This document shows, one piece after another, positions 11,701 through 24,129 of a stretch of 64,000 nt of DNA. Below the pieces are notes generated by a model. It saw nothing but the letters and a program-made list of their open reading frames with translations. It did no database searches and was not told the origin of the DNA. The stretch's first letter is position 1. Each line of letters starts with the position of its first letter. Where the stretch lies: assembly GCA_009792885.1 (NCBI GenBank), contig WMCF01000121.1, forward strand, positions 372,001 through 436,000. The letters run 5' to 3'. The position numbers and the translations under genes are program-made. The DNA comes from Eremophila alpestris peregrina (Eukaryota; Chordata; Aves; Passeriformes; Alaudidae).

Positions 11701-14700
11701 GACAACCAATATTCTTAGGAATCAAATATCCATCTTAAAAATCATTTATGGAAAGAGCCATATTTTCTCACTGTGAAAAAGACCTGCAGAATTCCAATAT
11801 TTAATAAAAGCTATGATGAACTGTAACAAAGAGTAGCTACAGAATACTACCTAAAAGAGTCTAATTTAAAGAAAAAAGGTTCATACTTACCATTGCCACA
11901 AGCCAATATTCATTTTCCTCAGATGCTTGCTGTTACGGACTGTCTGAGAACAGTTTGCTTTTCTAAGCTCATGAAGGATGGGTTGGCTGCCTTGCTAAGG
12001 CTTAATTGGATAACAAGTTCAATTTTTTTTTCTGTAGACTTACCCCCTTCTGTACCGTCAAACACAGTCAGCAATGATATGCACTATACACATATCCTTC
12101 ATATACTGAAGCAGTAACGGACTGCCAGTTATTCAACTCTTTACAACTAAAGTAGATAATAAAAATAACAACTAAATTACTGAGCGGATACAAAATGTCA
12201 GCTTTGTCTGAAAAGTCCTAATCAATCAGATTACCTAATTAAAATTAAAGATAAAAGAGGGAGCAATGTCCACAGTCTTGTTCCACTTCTTTTTCTATTT
12301 CTGTCTGCTAAGCTCAGAATCTGATTAGTGTATTTAATTCCATGAAGCATCATGACTGGTCTGCCTTTAATCAGCCTGTTGACATCCATCCGTTTTCCCC
12401 TCACATGTTGCAGACTTCAATGTAATTATTTACTGACTTGCCAATGCTCCCATAAAAAACATAATGTTCAAATTATAGAATCAATACTGGAATGATTCTA
12501 CTTTTCACACATTTACATATATCCAGAATAAAAATTAGTTAAAAGAAGTGCGTTTATTGGGATAAATGAAAAATTTGTAAAAATATCATAACCAGTATTA
12601 TACTTACATGAAAGGTCATTACATTGCATGAGATTCATTAGAAGTATCAATTTTGGTTTGTATTCAAAGACCTTTTATTTTTTTCTGCTTTATTAATCTA
12701 CTATCTCTACTATCTGTAAGTTATTGTAAAAATAGATTAAACAGGTAATATTTTCAAATTACATATTGAATAGAAGGTAATTCTCCTTAGTACACAGGCA
12801 AACTGGGATAAAAGGCAACTCCAGAATTTTCTGCCCTGTACATGTGATGTCATGAGTACCCTTTTTGGTCTGATACCATTGTACAAGCAAGGGAGAAAAG
12901 AGAGAGATCATTATTCACAGCGCAGAAAAAAACCCTCTCTTTTTAATTCTGTAAGTAACACTATTCTCTCAATGTACTGCATTAACTTTGTAGCAACCTG
13001 ATTCCAAAGCTGCAGCTGTCTTTTGTGTAAGTCAAAGTACTGAGATCTTCTGGAGGTGTTGCCCATGCAATATTCCAGTCAGAACCACTACACTGTTCAA
13101 CTGCTTCTGAATTTAATTTGGCACTTTCCTAAACTGCTGTAGTAGCCAGATAACCACAGCATTTGGTTCTTCAATTTGACATTTCCTAGGTGAACTGCAA
13201 AGAGTCCTATGTGAACTGCAAACTGTCCTTCAGAAAATGTATAGGTATTTTCAAATTAAAACTCAAACAGGGAAAATTAAGCAATAAAAAGCCAGGAAAA
13301 AATCTTTCCCTAAATAGATTAAATTTATCTAAGTAGCTTTCTTAAATAAGAGAGATTTGTCTTCTTCCTTGCAAGTGGTTCTTCTATTATTGAGGGAAAA
13401 AGGAAACAAAAGGTTCAAAAGCTTTTTCAAAAGCTTGGCTTAGATTTTGAAACTGTATAAAGATGAAAAATTAGTCATATACATTTAGTTACCTCAAAGT
13501 GATATTTTTATGCTACCTATATTTGCTCTATGCTTTATCCACCCTCTTCCACCTGTGCCTCATTCCTTTGTTGATCATCTCTCTAAACGTAATCACCACA
13601 GTACTATCTGAAACTTCCTTTCATTGCCTAGCTTCCACCACTTTTTGCACACTTTCCAATATTCTCTTTCATCCTATGAGCAACCTGAGCAACTAATCAA
13701 TGTCATTGTTACCATGCAGTCCTGCTGGTATATGTGGCCTACAACAGGTTTCCACAACTCTCCCCCTCTGTAAAAGAAATTTTTAAGGGATGCAGTGTAT
13801 TATTTCCTTCTCCTCGCCAGGCAACTCAAGAGATAACCTGATTGACTTTATTTGTAGGTATGGCTGAAACAACAGAGAGAATGAAGCAACATATGTCAAA
13901 GTCCATCAGGAATGCTTCTTGCTTTAAAATTTCTTCGGTATTGCCTTACCAAAAAACCACAAAAACTGCTGAGCATAGTGTGACATGGACGGGGAAAAAA
14001 CAAAAAACCCATCAGGATTTGTACAATAGTTTTACTGATTCCAGGTTGCTCAGAATTTTGGAAAAAATATTGCACCATTCACTGTTAAAAACAATTTAAA
14101 TTGCTCCAAACAAACAAATTATATAATAAGTTTATATTTGTCACTATAATTGCATTTTTCTCAGGTCATTTGCATTTCTTTTGATACCACTGCAATGACT
14201 GCAAAATGACAGACTATGAAATATTACATAATGAAATCAGTAATAAAATAGTATACTTTCCTTTTTAGAATATCAACATTATCTTAAATAACTTGATAAA
14301 TTAAGGCACAAAACTGAACTGTAGCATTAAAACACATTAATAAATATTTTAATTAACATACTGCTATCCCAGTCTTATAGCTGCAATTAATACACTTTTT
14401 TCAACTGTAAGGTCCTTAATAGTAGAAACAATCTTAGCATCTCTATTTCCCCAAAGAACTTCCTGCTTATTTTGAGATATGTCTTGTTTTTCCTTCTTCA
14501 TTACTCAATAATTTCATTTCTAATTATCAGAGAATAAAATGACTCACTGCCTAGCATCAGTAAGTACATTTTCATCTTATAAAAACACTAATACTTAGGC
14601 TTTTGAGGATGGTTCTCCAACACCTTTGTCAAAAACAAAGTATTGTGTTATATCTTTAAATTCAGGCAGACAACAGAGTTGGGTAAGTGCTAAGTCAGAA

Positions 14701-15260
14701 TGGATGAGTAAATGCTCTGCTTAGAATGTTAATATAAATTAGGTTGTTAATGTAGTAGATACCAAATACCACACATTCACTATTTACATATCCTATTAAT
14801 TTTAAAATAACCATAGTTCATAAGGCTTTCAGCACTGAATACAGATTTTTGTGACAGGTCAGATTTAAAGAATGGAGGTAGGTAAAAATGAGAAAGAAAT
14901 CATTAAGGTCAAATAGGAGGATGTAAGCACAGAATTAAAACAGAAGATAAGGTCAGACAGCCCTCTTTGTAATGCTGTGACTCCTTCCAGTGGGGGAAGA
15001 CCAAATCAAACATAAAAAGTGTAAGTGCAAAAGGCACAATCATTTCATTCTAGAACAAAAAACACAGCCTGCACTCAACAAGGTACCAATTGTACTTATT
15101 TGCTGCTTGCTTGTTTGCTTGGGATAATTACTGGGTTTTGTCCAAATCTAATTCAGGTCTGAAAACACACAAAGCTCTGCATAGTTGCATAGTTTAGCTC
15201 CAGAACCAGCGTAAAGGCTCAGAAAATCACTTGGTTACACATTCACCAGACAAACAATTC
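8776..15260. other. Non-coding stretch 3' of NUDT12
   Basis: AT-rich DNA with only short frames. A good minus-strand donor-like site (AATG followed by GTAAGTATG) lies at about 11889, but no frame leading into it matches the phase of the giant exon. No repeat or gene was recognised. Confidence 0.4.
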
Positions 15261-15263
15261 TAA

Positions 15264-15269
15264 TTTATT
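15264..15269 (-). terminator. Candidate NUDT12 polyadenylation signal
   Basis: AATAAA on the minus strand about 53 bases after the NUDT12 stop codon. Nothing in the sequence proves it is used, and the 3' UTR could extend further. Confidence 0.35.
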
Positions 15270-15321
15270 CCTAATTAAGCATTTAACAGAAGAAGTAACT
15301 TAAAGTAATCGATTATTTGAA

Positions 15322-15432
15322 TTAAAGATTAGCATTCATTCCAATCCAATGTTTTATCAACTGGTGTGCAATAGCTCTACTTGGTGGTACAAAGAAAGAA
15401 TGCTGGTTTCCCTTAATGAGAACTTCCACAAC
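15322..15432 (-). CDS. NUDT12: NUDT12 last coding exon (C-terminus, ANL)
   Basis: A 37-codon terminal exon after a TTTTTATTGCAG acceptor. It encodes VVEVLIKGNQHSFFVPP, then SRAIAHQLIKHWIGMNANL, then TAA. The Ser-Arg-Ala-Ile-Ala-His-Gln-Leu block is a strong family match. The terminal Ala-Asn-Leu stands where human has Pro-Asn-Leu, described as a non-canonical type 1 peroxisomal signal. Confidence 0.94.
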   Translation of the reverse strand, partial: VVEVLIKGNQHSFFVPPSRAIAHQLIKHWIGMNANL

Positions 15433-18400
15433 CTGCAATAAAAACAGATTTTTTTTATCTTTAGATGATAGTATTATAAACTATATAAAATACAACATTG
15501 TATTAATGCAGAAATTATCTTCCTATAATGATCCATCAGTCTACCATCTATTAATAAGCTACTAAGAGATTCTCCAAGGTAGATGCAGACAAAGTCCCAC
15601 ATTGTGTGAATTATGACCTTTTTGAGCTTAACGTGCCCCAAAGAATACCTTCTTCATAGCAGAACTGTGGAGACTGCTATTAGTAAATATCATAATAGCA
15701 TACTATTTAACGTTCTTGTGGAGCCTTTTTATGGCAAAGGCCACCAGATGGTGCTCTACACCGTGACAAAAATAATTATTTTAATTTTTATATGTAGTGC
15801 CAAAGGAGATGTGTTTTCTTGGTCTTCTGAAGCATTTGCAAGTACAATGCGAGTACACTTTTAGTACATATTTGAAGTACATTTATTTCCAGCCATACAC
15901 CAATCTGCATGTGACTGGTTGCACTCAGAACTGACAGTCATTTAAAATAATGCTCACAGTGGAAACAGAAACACAGTGAGATTGTAGGTGACTAACTATG
16001 CCTTCAAGGTGACTTACAGTCAAAATACTTAAAACTGCTAGACAGATGTCCAGTGTTATTAAAAGCTCAGCTCCTAAGTTGCCTATGGGAAAACATATAA
16101 AAACTAAGTTGTGCAAGCAATCTTTCCTTCCACTCATGAACTAAAATACTTCTGTGGAAGTCTTTTCTGCCACTTATTTATTTTACTGTATTTTAACTAC
16201 AGATGGAAGCTAGGTGTAGGATTTCTTATTAATGCACAGTAATCTGCATTTAATACTAGCATATTAAAATAATACTGCATGAAAAAAGATTTCCCAGAGT
16301 TCTTCAACTTCCACCATCATGCTGGTAGTATGCTTATTTGGAGAAACTGTGATGAATAATACTATAAATACTACTTCTGCAGGAAAAGCACAGGCTTGCT
16401 AAGGAAATGGGTTAAAATAACTTGGCTATCTCAGAGATGGGGAAGGTGAAGAGCAAACTGGCAAAAAAGTCATAAAATGAGCTTGCAAGTAACACAGACA
16501 GTACTGTGAATATCTGTCTTTCTCTGATTGTGCCTAACCTACAATCACAATATAATGCAAATCTAGTATGATAAAATGAAGAATACACATTTGACTTGCT
16601 GAAGAAGCGTCTGTTGTATGCCAGATCCAATACAGTCACAGACTAATCAATAGAAGAAGAAAATGGAATTGAACTTTACCTGTTCTCTAGTGAACCAGCG
16701 GGCATCCTCTATTTCATTCTTGTCAACTTTAATTTCTGTGGACACTGCAACAGCTAAGCAGCCAATCATTAGGGACGAGGGCATTGGCCACGGCTGACAA
16801 GAGATGTACTGAACATGGGCAACTTTGACTCCAGCCTCCTCCTCTACTTCTCTTCGAACAGCATCTTCTATGGTCTCACCTAATCAAAAAGGGCAAAGAA
16901 CAAGCAGCTCATGAAAATACTCCAAGCAACGATCACACGTTGTGCTTTGAACTGACTCAAAAGAATTGAGACTGCCCAAGGCAATTATCTATAAAGATCT
17001 AGTTCACAGAGCAGGGCAAAGACCTCAGCACAAGACACTAAAGTCTAATAAGGTAAAACAGCCACCAAGGCAAAATGGAACTTTGAAAATAAAATGCAGT
17101 AATTTCTCCATAACAATGTTTACTTCCTGAATTGGTAATTCATCATACACACAAATCCTTATCACTATATCTAAATTGTCAGAAATTTGGTAGAAAATAC
17201 ATAATTCCTATAATTATTCTTAAAACATTGATCTGTTTGTTTGTAACTAGCACCCGTGTTAATTTCTGGATTTTCAGTATGATTGCAACAGGATGTACTA
17301 CAACTTGAAAAATTTAGAATTACAACAGTAAGAAAATAGATTTAGAATACTTGCTCACATTTCTGCATTGCATTATTCCCTTTGCTTGACTCATTCTTCA
17401 TTGTCTTAACACATGCAGACAATACTGTAAATTGAAACTGCAATGGAAAGCTTTGCTTCCATATCCACAGAAAACTGTGGATGTATGTGTGTGGAATGCT
17501 GATGGCCACCTACATATGCATACATGTACTGTGCTGTAACCACTGACCGCAGGTTCATTAAAGGACATGGTCCATCCATCCAAAATAAGTATCTTGACTT
17601 CTTTCAAATGATACCCGAATAAACATGTTCATGGTGTCACTGTATGTCAATCTGCACACATTTACTGAATATATTTATTTACTATAATTTCATTGGTGAT
17701 AAAGACCTATACAAGAATGTTTTACATGTTGTTCTGCAGGCACTTGTAATTAATTTCAACTATTATTGCTTGATATAGTTATTGAAATATCTCTTGCTCT
17801 TTCTTTCAGAACTACGTGATTTCTACTCATCTTCCATAGAATTAATCAGGCTGTAAACACATAAGCATATGCTTAACTTCATGTTAAGTGTAACTTACAC
17901 TTTAACTCTTACTTTTTCTATCTTAAAATCCTTTATTAAGTGTCACCAGCCAAGGTGATGTGTTTAAAAAATTTCTTTTTCATTAAAGTAGTGATTTAAG
18001 GCTACATCATATGAAAACTATTAATTATTTTTATTTACTCAATGCTTTTTGTTTTATAAATCAGCAGCTGCAAAATACAGAATAAGTGTATTTATTATAA
18101 CAACTCAACTGACAGGAAGCAAAAACCTTTGAGATAACACAAAATAAATTTCTCTGTAATTGTAAAGGTATAACAATTGAGCAAATACATTTGATAAAGG
18201 AAAATGAAATGACTCACCAGGTTCTACAAATCCAGCAAGGCAAGTAAACATTCCTGGGGGAAACCTCTTCTGCCTACCTAAAAGGCAGTGGTTCCCATCT
18301 GGATGGATGACTTGCATTATCACAACAGGATCTACACAGGACATGAAATGAATATATTTCAACATCTGAGGGACTTAAATGCAGTAAAAACTTCCAGCCT

Positions 18401-21400
18401 ATTCCATACCAATGCACATAAACCCCAAAATTATACAGAAATCATAACTGTGTGCATGCCCAGAGCAAGCTGTTACTTCATTTCAGTCTGGGGTTTCTCC
18501 CCATGCAAGATACCTCTTTATTTGGTTGTCCAACATACATGCTCAGTAGAAGCAGATAACTAACTAAAACTTGAAGTGCAGGACAGAAATTACCTGTAAC
18601 CAAAGCGCACAATCTGCTAAGAGTATCAGCAGTACTAACCTAGCTACGCATCCAGCATACACCAACAGTTTCTGCAGCAAACTCATTTATTAGCACCTTC
18701 TCTTCACCACAGAGGGCTGAAGAATGTATTTCTGACTAAATACCAAATAACTAGACACTTTGCTGACAATGCAAATACTGACTAGTTTCCACCTTTGACT
18801 TTGTTTACCCTTTGCTAACAGTTTCTCATATGATGTTGCACTTACAACTAATTTTCTCACTTCTGGACATTGTATTTATCTTTTTCATTCTAATTTAGAA
18901 TTTTCTCCTATTGGTCTAAGCAACCCTATTAACTCGTGATCTTTTCCCCTTTTTATTGTCATCTAGTTTTAAGTAAAAAGGTAAAATGTGATCCTTTGTA
19001 TGGCCAATGTCTCATTTATACTGTTGGAATTCCTAATTGATATTACTTGTTGAAATAAGGTTTGCATTGTCACAGCAATTCTGTATCACAGACTAGTGCC
19101 AGAAAGAGAAGCCTGAACTACTTTATCGTAAACAAACCTGAGACACACATAGCCTGTGGAAAAACAAGTATGGAAGACCTAGGACAGAAATAAGCAGCAG
19201 AAATAACTAGAAAGAAATTGATTTACAGGCTTATAATACAAACAAGCCATTTTTGAGTGAGTATTCTCACCAACTCTTGGATATGATGTGTTGTGAACTC
19301 CTTGGAGACTGGGACAATCTTCTTTTAAGCAAGCTTTCTTGTAACCCCCTTCTTCAATCCTGGTTGCACTCCCACATGTTGGGCAGAATCGGTAGCGGCT
19401 GTGCCATGCTAGAACAGATCTTGCCTGGGCTATTACTCCTTTAAAACAGTACATTGGAAATGCACAAAATCAAATACTAATTCAAAATAAGCTTTTAACA
19501 GCATAGAAAAATCAAGAAGTTAAGTTTACCACAAAAAATCAGAGTGTGGTTTGAATCATAATCAGGGCTACAAGAGGAGTTGAGCAGTATGAGTTACGCA
19601 GACTTTTTTCTTTGTAGCACAGCAAACGCAATAGAACACGGTATTAAAGAGCTACAGGGCAATTTACACACATTCAGAAACAAATTCATCAATACACCCT
19701 GTTTCTCACAAAAGCCACTTTGTGTAGGCAAACTGCCAAAATTACATGTATCAAGTCTTTTCCAGATGACCATTTTAGGGCTACTGCAGATATTGCATTG
19801 TTCCATTTAAACTTAAGGTTCAAGTCAAGCTTTCCTTTTATTCTCATGTAAAAAGAAAACTGCTACAACAGCAGTCATTAACAACATTTGTTGTTAATGT
19901 CCTCACCAACACTAACTCACTTTAGTATCCTGACTTTTCAACTACTCCTTGTCAGATGAGTATCCAACACACTCTTATAAAGGACTTAGGTTCTCATTTC
20001 TTGTAATTATTAATCACATAATTATTAATTTTAATTAATAATTTCATAACTGAAAACTCAGTATTGACAGATTTTTCCCCTTTTTTATGTTTATAATATT
20101 CATGCAAAACCCACGATGATCAATAGTTTTACAGTCTAATAATGTCATTGCAGAAATTAGTCCTTTGCAAATGCATGTTCTTACATACAAAATTCTTTAC
20201 AAAATCATTGCCAGGCTTTTAAAATCAAAGTATTTCTAAAGCCACTGAAAACACATTATTTCTTTGCAGTGGTTTGTCTCTTCTTTGGATTATACCTCAG
20301 GGAATACCAAAGAGTATCCTTCTGATTATACATTTTGTACTTGCTGCATTTTATGCATCTTACCAGCTTCTTTTTCAGGTAACTGCAGTAGTGCTGGCAT
20401 CGGTGGGTGAAGAAAGTAACAGTCCTCATGCTTCTGTTTAAATTTCTCAGCAGAAGCAGAATCTATGCTAAGAGCAAACCAAGCAACTAACCCATCTTCA
20501 TCTTCCTGCAGAACTCTTCCATTGCAAGCAGCCATCAGGTTCATGTCAAACTGAAGTTCAACTCCAAGAAAAATCAAGGTACATTCTTCAGTTTGGTTCA
20601 GGTACTGCTCCACATCCTTGTAGGACAGCCTGCAAAGCTTTACTTCTGGTTGCTGTGAGCTCTCTCTTCCTCCACCCAAAGTAACTAAGGGACTTAGATT
20701 TGAGAAGAGGATGTATACTGTAGCTGGATGGCTTTGTTTTTTACTTAGCCACTTGGAATCTGTTCTTTTATCACTCCTTCTGTCCAGAAGTGTTGTGCCA
20801 AAATAATTTTCATATTCTTTCACATCATTTGACAAAAAACTAGGTTTCTGACCACCTTTCACATTAGCCAACAAATTAGCTATGTGTTTGTAGCCCCAGA
20901 ATTTAGCAATGTCCAGAGCTGTCTGTCTTGACTTATTAACGATGGATCTATCACATCTAAAGAAACAGAAAAGAGCCAAGGTTACAAGAGTAAATATGTT
21001 TAGGAAGGGTCCTGATGCTGTATTATTCTTACTTACAGCATAGACATCTGGCACTATTAAAGTACAAGAACTTCTAGACACTCTGCCTATAGTGGGATAA
21101 TTTTTAGGCAAAATGTTTAGCATATGGTGACAAACTATATTTCTTTTTCTTCAGCCAATGCTGTATTTCACATTTTTGTTGATCCTTTCCAGATTATCAT
21201 TCACCAAAAATCATGAAGTAGTACAAAGGCAATGAATTACTTAAAATTCCACACACCTATCATTAAAAAAAAAGGCTCAAAACAGAGCTTTGAAAGTCAG
21301 GCTGCTCCTCATAACCATTAATCAAAATGGAAAAAAAAAAAAAAGAAAAAAAAAAGCAGCCTAACAAGCATTACTTCCTAGAAACCACTGGAAGCAGTAT

Positions 21401-22901
21401 CAAAACATTCACAATAAAATATTTTATTGAGGTTAATTGGCTTGTTCAGCCGTGAGAAGAGAAGACTGAGGAGACACATTACTGGGGGCTCCAACATCCT
21501 CATGAGGGAAAGCAGAGGTGCAGGTAAAAAGCCATCTTTTCACTCTGGTGACCAGTGACAGGACATGAAGCCAGAGTTCCAGGAGTGTTTAAACAATGCT
21601 CTCAGGCACATGGGCACATGGTGGGATTCTTAGGATGTCCTGCACAGCTGCAAGAGCTCATCCTTCTTGGGTCCCTTCTAACTCAGGATATTGAATGATT
21701 TACAATAAAATTAGAATCAAGAATACAGCCTCTGCTTAGTGACAGAAGGTGGTTCCTGTAGGGATCTTTTAGTTACCCAGATGTCTGTAAAGCGAAACAG
21801 ATAAGGGAATGTTGCTTCATCATAGACATTTAAATACTAAAACAGAAAAGAAACCTTAAATAAGTTGAGATTGATTGGGAGATCAAAATAACACAATTTA
21901 ATTATTTGCTAATCTTAAATTGGTAAGTAAAACAGAAACAGTAAACTACAAATTATGCAATAAATACTAGACTCATCAGGTTTTAAACCAGAAGATGCCA
22001 GTAATATTAATGTTGCTGACACAGAGGTAACTATACCAAAGGAAAGATCATTTTGATATTTTATATTAAACTTGGTAGTTTTTGAGGGAATTTGAGTACA
22101 GTTTAGAAAACTATTCAAAACTTAAATTACAAGTTTTTGCTGCTAAAGCAACTCCTCTCATGACCAGTAATAGGACTCAAGGGAATGGCATGAAGCTTTC
22201 TCAGGGGAGGTTTAGGTTGGCTATCAGGAAAATGTTCTTTACCCAGAAGGTGGCTGGGCAGTGGAACAGATTCCCTGGAGCAGTACTCACAGCACCAAGT
22301 CTGGCAGAGCTCAAGAAGTGTTTGGACAGTGCTCTCAGGCACATGGTGTGATCCTTGGAGATGGTGCTGTGCAGGACTATGAGCTGGACTCAAGCCTTGC
22401 AGGTCCCTTTCAACTTAGGATATTCTATGATTCTACAGTTCTGTGATAAAAAAACCAACTGACTAGATTTCTAGAATATAGAATTTCTTTTTCTCTGTAA
22501 TGTTATGAAATATTATCTTCATAGACAATTACATTTATATAACCAGCAACTGTAATTGTCAAAATAATTATTCTAAGCATTAACTACAAGGAGACCAAGG
22601 AGGCCACAGCAATATCATCTCACAAACTACATTCAATTGCCTAAGAGAGCAACCATGAAAAGGATATTTAAAAGCAATATTCACTTTTTTTTTACAGGAA
22701 AACCTTAACTTTAAAACTGTTATCCTATTTACCAACTGATGACTTCCCCAGCATCTCAAAAGGTTCCTCAATACACAAAATCTGACACTGAGATACTCCT
22801 GTATGTACTGGAATGTACTGATTATACCAGAAACCAGTGGTTCATCAAATGAAATGCCCCAGTCTGAGCCCCATATCAGAGGCTACAGCTCTTAAACATG
22901 A

Positions 22902-22945
<44 letters not shown>

Positions 22946-23787
22946 GTGGGATGATTACTGGCGGCTGTGGAATGCTATGCCTGAAGTTACTCATTAACTA
23001 TAGAATGAACTAAACTTGCTTTTTTCTGTAATTAGGAGTTCAGAAAGGAAAGCTTGGGCTTGATTAACGTTAAACTCAGTAAAACATATTGGATTTTAAC
23101 TTAGTTTTAAAACATTTTCCATTTGAAGTAATTTTGGACAAGGTGAGTGTCATGTCCTACTGAAGAGTCAGCAAACATTCTACACTAACAAATATTCAAG
23201 TGGATTACAAATCAAGTTTAGAGAAATAATTTTAAGTGGAACAATCAAATACACCCAATTTATGTTCAGTAGAGTGGTTGGAATTAGGGTGCAAACTTTG
23301 TTCTATTCTGTTGGCCTTTGTGAAAAGTAACAACATAACCTTGACTATTAAAGGAGTAACTTCAGAGGTGTTTATAGCTTTTAGACTTTCTTAGCAAATA
23401 TGAAAAGCATGATGCAACAGCAGAACCCCTATAAACTGACACAGAATACATCTTCCTGAGTTTTAACCCTGAAAATTCTGCCACTATCAGACTGGTAAAT
23501 TTACTTCTGAGGCAAAACTTACAAGGGCAAAAATGAGGGTGCAAAATACAGCTCTTGAATGGGGCCTACTAAACAGCTTACCCTTCTTGAAGTAGAACCT
23601 GCACAACCTGGAGGTGTCCATTCCTAGCACCGTACATGAGGGCTGTCCAGCCATTCCCTGCGGCCGCATTGAGCAGGGACGGGGAGCGCCGGAGCAGCTC
23701 CTTCAGCCTGGCCGCGTCTCCAGCAGCAGCCAAGTCATGCAGCTGAGAGACCATGTCCTGATGCAGGTTTTTTTCAAACTCAGTCAT
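15322..23787 (-). CDS. NUDT12: NUDT12, NAD(P)H/NAD-cap pyrophosphatase (Nudix hydrolase 12), complete CDS
   Basis: Six coding exons join in phase: 23787-23582, 20956-20364, 19438-19271, 18331-18218, 16879-16680 and 15432-15322. The total is 1392 nt, giving 463 residues plus stop; human NUDT12 has 462. Domain order: ankyrin repeats (about 12-100), a linker and NADH-pyrophosphatase N-terminal region (about 145-265), a zinc site (C285, C288, C303, C308), the Nudix domain with Nudix box G356-x5-E362-x7-R370-E371-V372-x-E374-E375-x-G377, the NAD(H)-family motif QPWPMPSS, and a C-terminal ANL (human PNL), which fits a peroxisomal targeting signal. Family knowledge: Mg-dependent hydrolysis of NADH and NADPH to NMNH and AMP derivatives, and removal of NAD caps from RNA. 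The start is the ATG opening MTEFEKNLHQ, which aligns with the human start. All key residues are present and no disruption is seen. Confidence 0.97.
16680..16879 (-). CDS. NUDT12: NUDT12 coding exon 5 (catalytic Nudix box)
   Basis: No single long open frame flags this exon, but direct translation gives GETIEDAVRREVEEEAGVKV, then QPWPMPSSLMIGCLAVAVS, then EIEDARWFTREQ. It holds the metal-binding glutamates of the REVxEE motif. The acceptor is GATTAG and the donor is CAG followed by GTAAAG. The phase joins both neighbours. Confidence 0.95.
17851..17900. mobile_element. Possible ancient amniote repeat in a NUDT12 intron
   Basis: Contains AAGCATATGCTTAACTT flanked by further TTAAG themes. These resemble an old amniote repeat with alternating GCACTTAAGCAT and GTGCTTAA blocks. 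Short and diverged, so weak. Confidence 0.3.
18218..18331 (-). CDS. NUDT12: NUDT12 coding exon 4 (start of Nudix fold)
   Basis: Encodes residues 323-360 and the first base of Gly361. The sequence DPVVIMQVIHPDG and the run RFPPGMFTCLAGFVEPG lead into the Nudix box. The donor CCTG followed by GTGAGTC interrupts the box between Pro360 and Glu362. Confidence 0.95.
19271..19438 (-). CDS. NUDT12: NUDT12 coding exon 3 (zinc site)
   Basis: Encodes residues 268-322. It carries the paired zinc motifs FCPTC and ACLKEDC. Relative to the human protein as I recall it, there are three extra residues (NTS) between GVH and YPRV. The acceptor is TTTTAAAG and the donor is GTTG followed by GTGAGAA. Confidence 0.95.
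20364..20956 (-). CDS. NUDT12: NUDT12 coding exon 2 (ankyrin C-terminal part and linker)
   Basis: Encodes residues 69-267 (the ends are split codons). It begins CDRSIVNKSRQTALDIA, the next ankyrin unit, and runs into the NADH-pyrophosphatase N-terminal region with DGLVAWFAL and CYFLHPPMPALLQL. The acceptor is TTTCTTTAG and the donor is GCTG followed by GTAAGATG. Confidence 0.96.
21441..21700 (+). mobile_element. CR1 LINE 3' end in NUDT12 intron
   Basis: Plus-strand CR1 tail. It reads TTCAGCCGTGAGAAGAGAAG, then TCACTCTGGTGACCAGTGAC, then GGGTCCCTTCTAACTCAGGA and ends ATTGAATGATT. It lies antisense to NUDT12 in the first coding intron. Confidence 0.85.
22155..22446 (+). mobile_element. CR1 LINE 3' end in NUDT12 intron
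   Basis: Plus-strand CR1 tail with landmarks GGGGAGGTTTAGGTTGG, TATCAGGAAAATGTTCTTTA, CAGGTCCCTTTCAACTTAGG and a terminal ATTCTATGATTCTACAG. It is a separate insertion from the copy at 21441 and shares its orientation. Confidence 0.9.
22905..22942 (+). repeat. Poly(A) run, 38 bases
   Basis: Uninterrupted run of A in the NUDT12 intron followed by GGGGTGGG. No recognisable element body precedes it, so it may be a simple repeat or the tail of a decayed retrocopy. Confidence 0.9.
23582..23787 (-). CDS. NUDT12: NUDT12 coding exon 1 (start codon, first ankyrin repeats)
   Basis: Encodes residues 1-68 and two bases of Gly69. It holds the first ankyrin helices, including GWTALMYGARNGH, which closely matches the family. 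The donor is GAAGG followed by GTAAGC. The exon probably begins in the 5' UTR: an acceptor TTAG ends at 23796 after a long T tract, and a second possible AG lies one base before the ATG. This implies a separate upstream non-coding exon in the CpG island. The exon is CpG-rich compared with the rest of the gene. Confidence 0.95.
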
Positions 23788-24129
23788 TCTGCCAACTAAG
23801 TTTAAAAAAAAAAAAAAAAAAAGAAAAGAAAAAATGCCTGAGGGCATTCCCGCCACTACCAACACGATTTAAGAAAAAGACCCAACTTTAATGGTGGTAG
23901 AGAAAATCAGTATTACTACCGAAAATACAGACACAACAAGTTCTTGTGATTGATGTGACAGTGTTATTCCAAATCAAATCCTCGTCCCACTCTTCTCCAA
24001 ACATTACCTTAAGAATCAAAACCAATTTTACAGAGGCTTAAGGACCAGAAGATTTCACTACGGAAATGTAAATTCTGAGCGTGAGAAAGCCACGTCGTAC
24101 TTTTTAAACCAAACGCACACAGGCACACA

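Noticed and set aside
11889..12020. Possible upstream exon ending at a strong GTAAGTATG donor
   Set aside because: Frames leading to the donor contain stops in the phase needed to join the giant exon; a non-coding exon cannot be ruled out.
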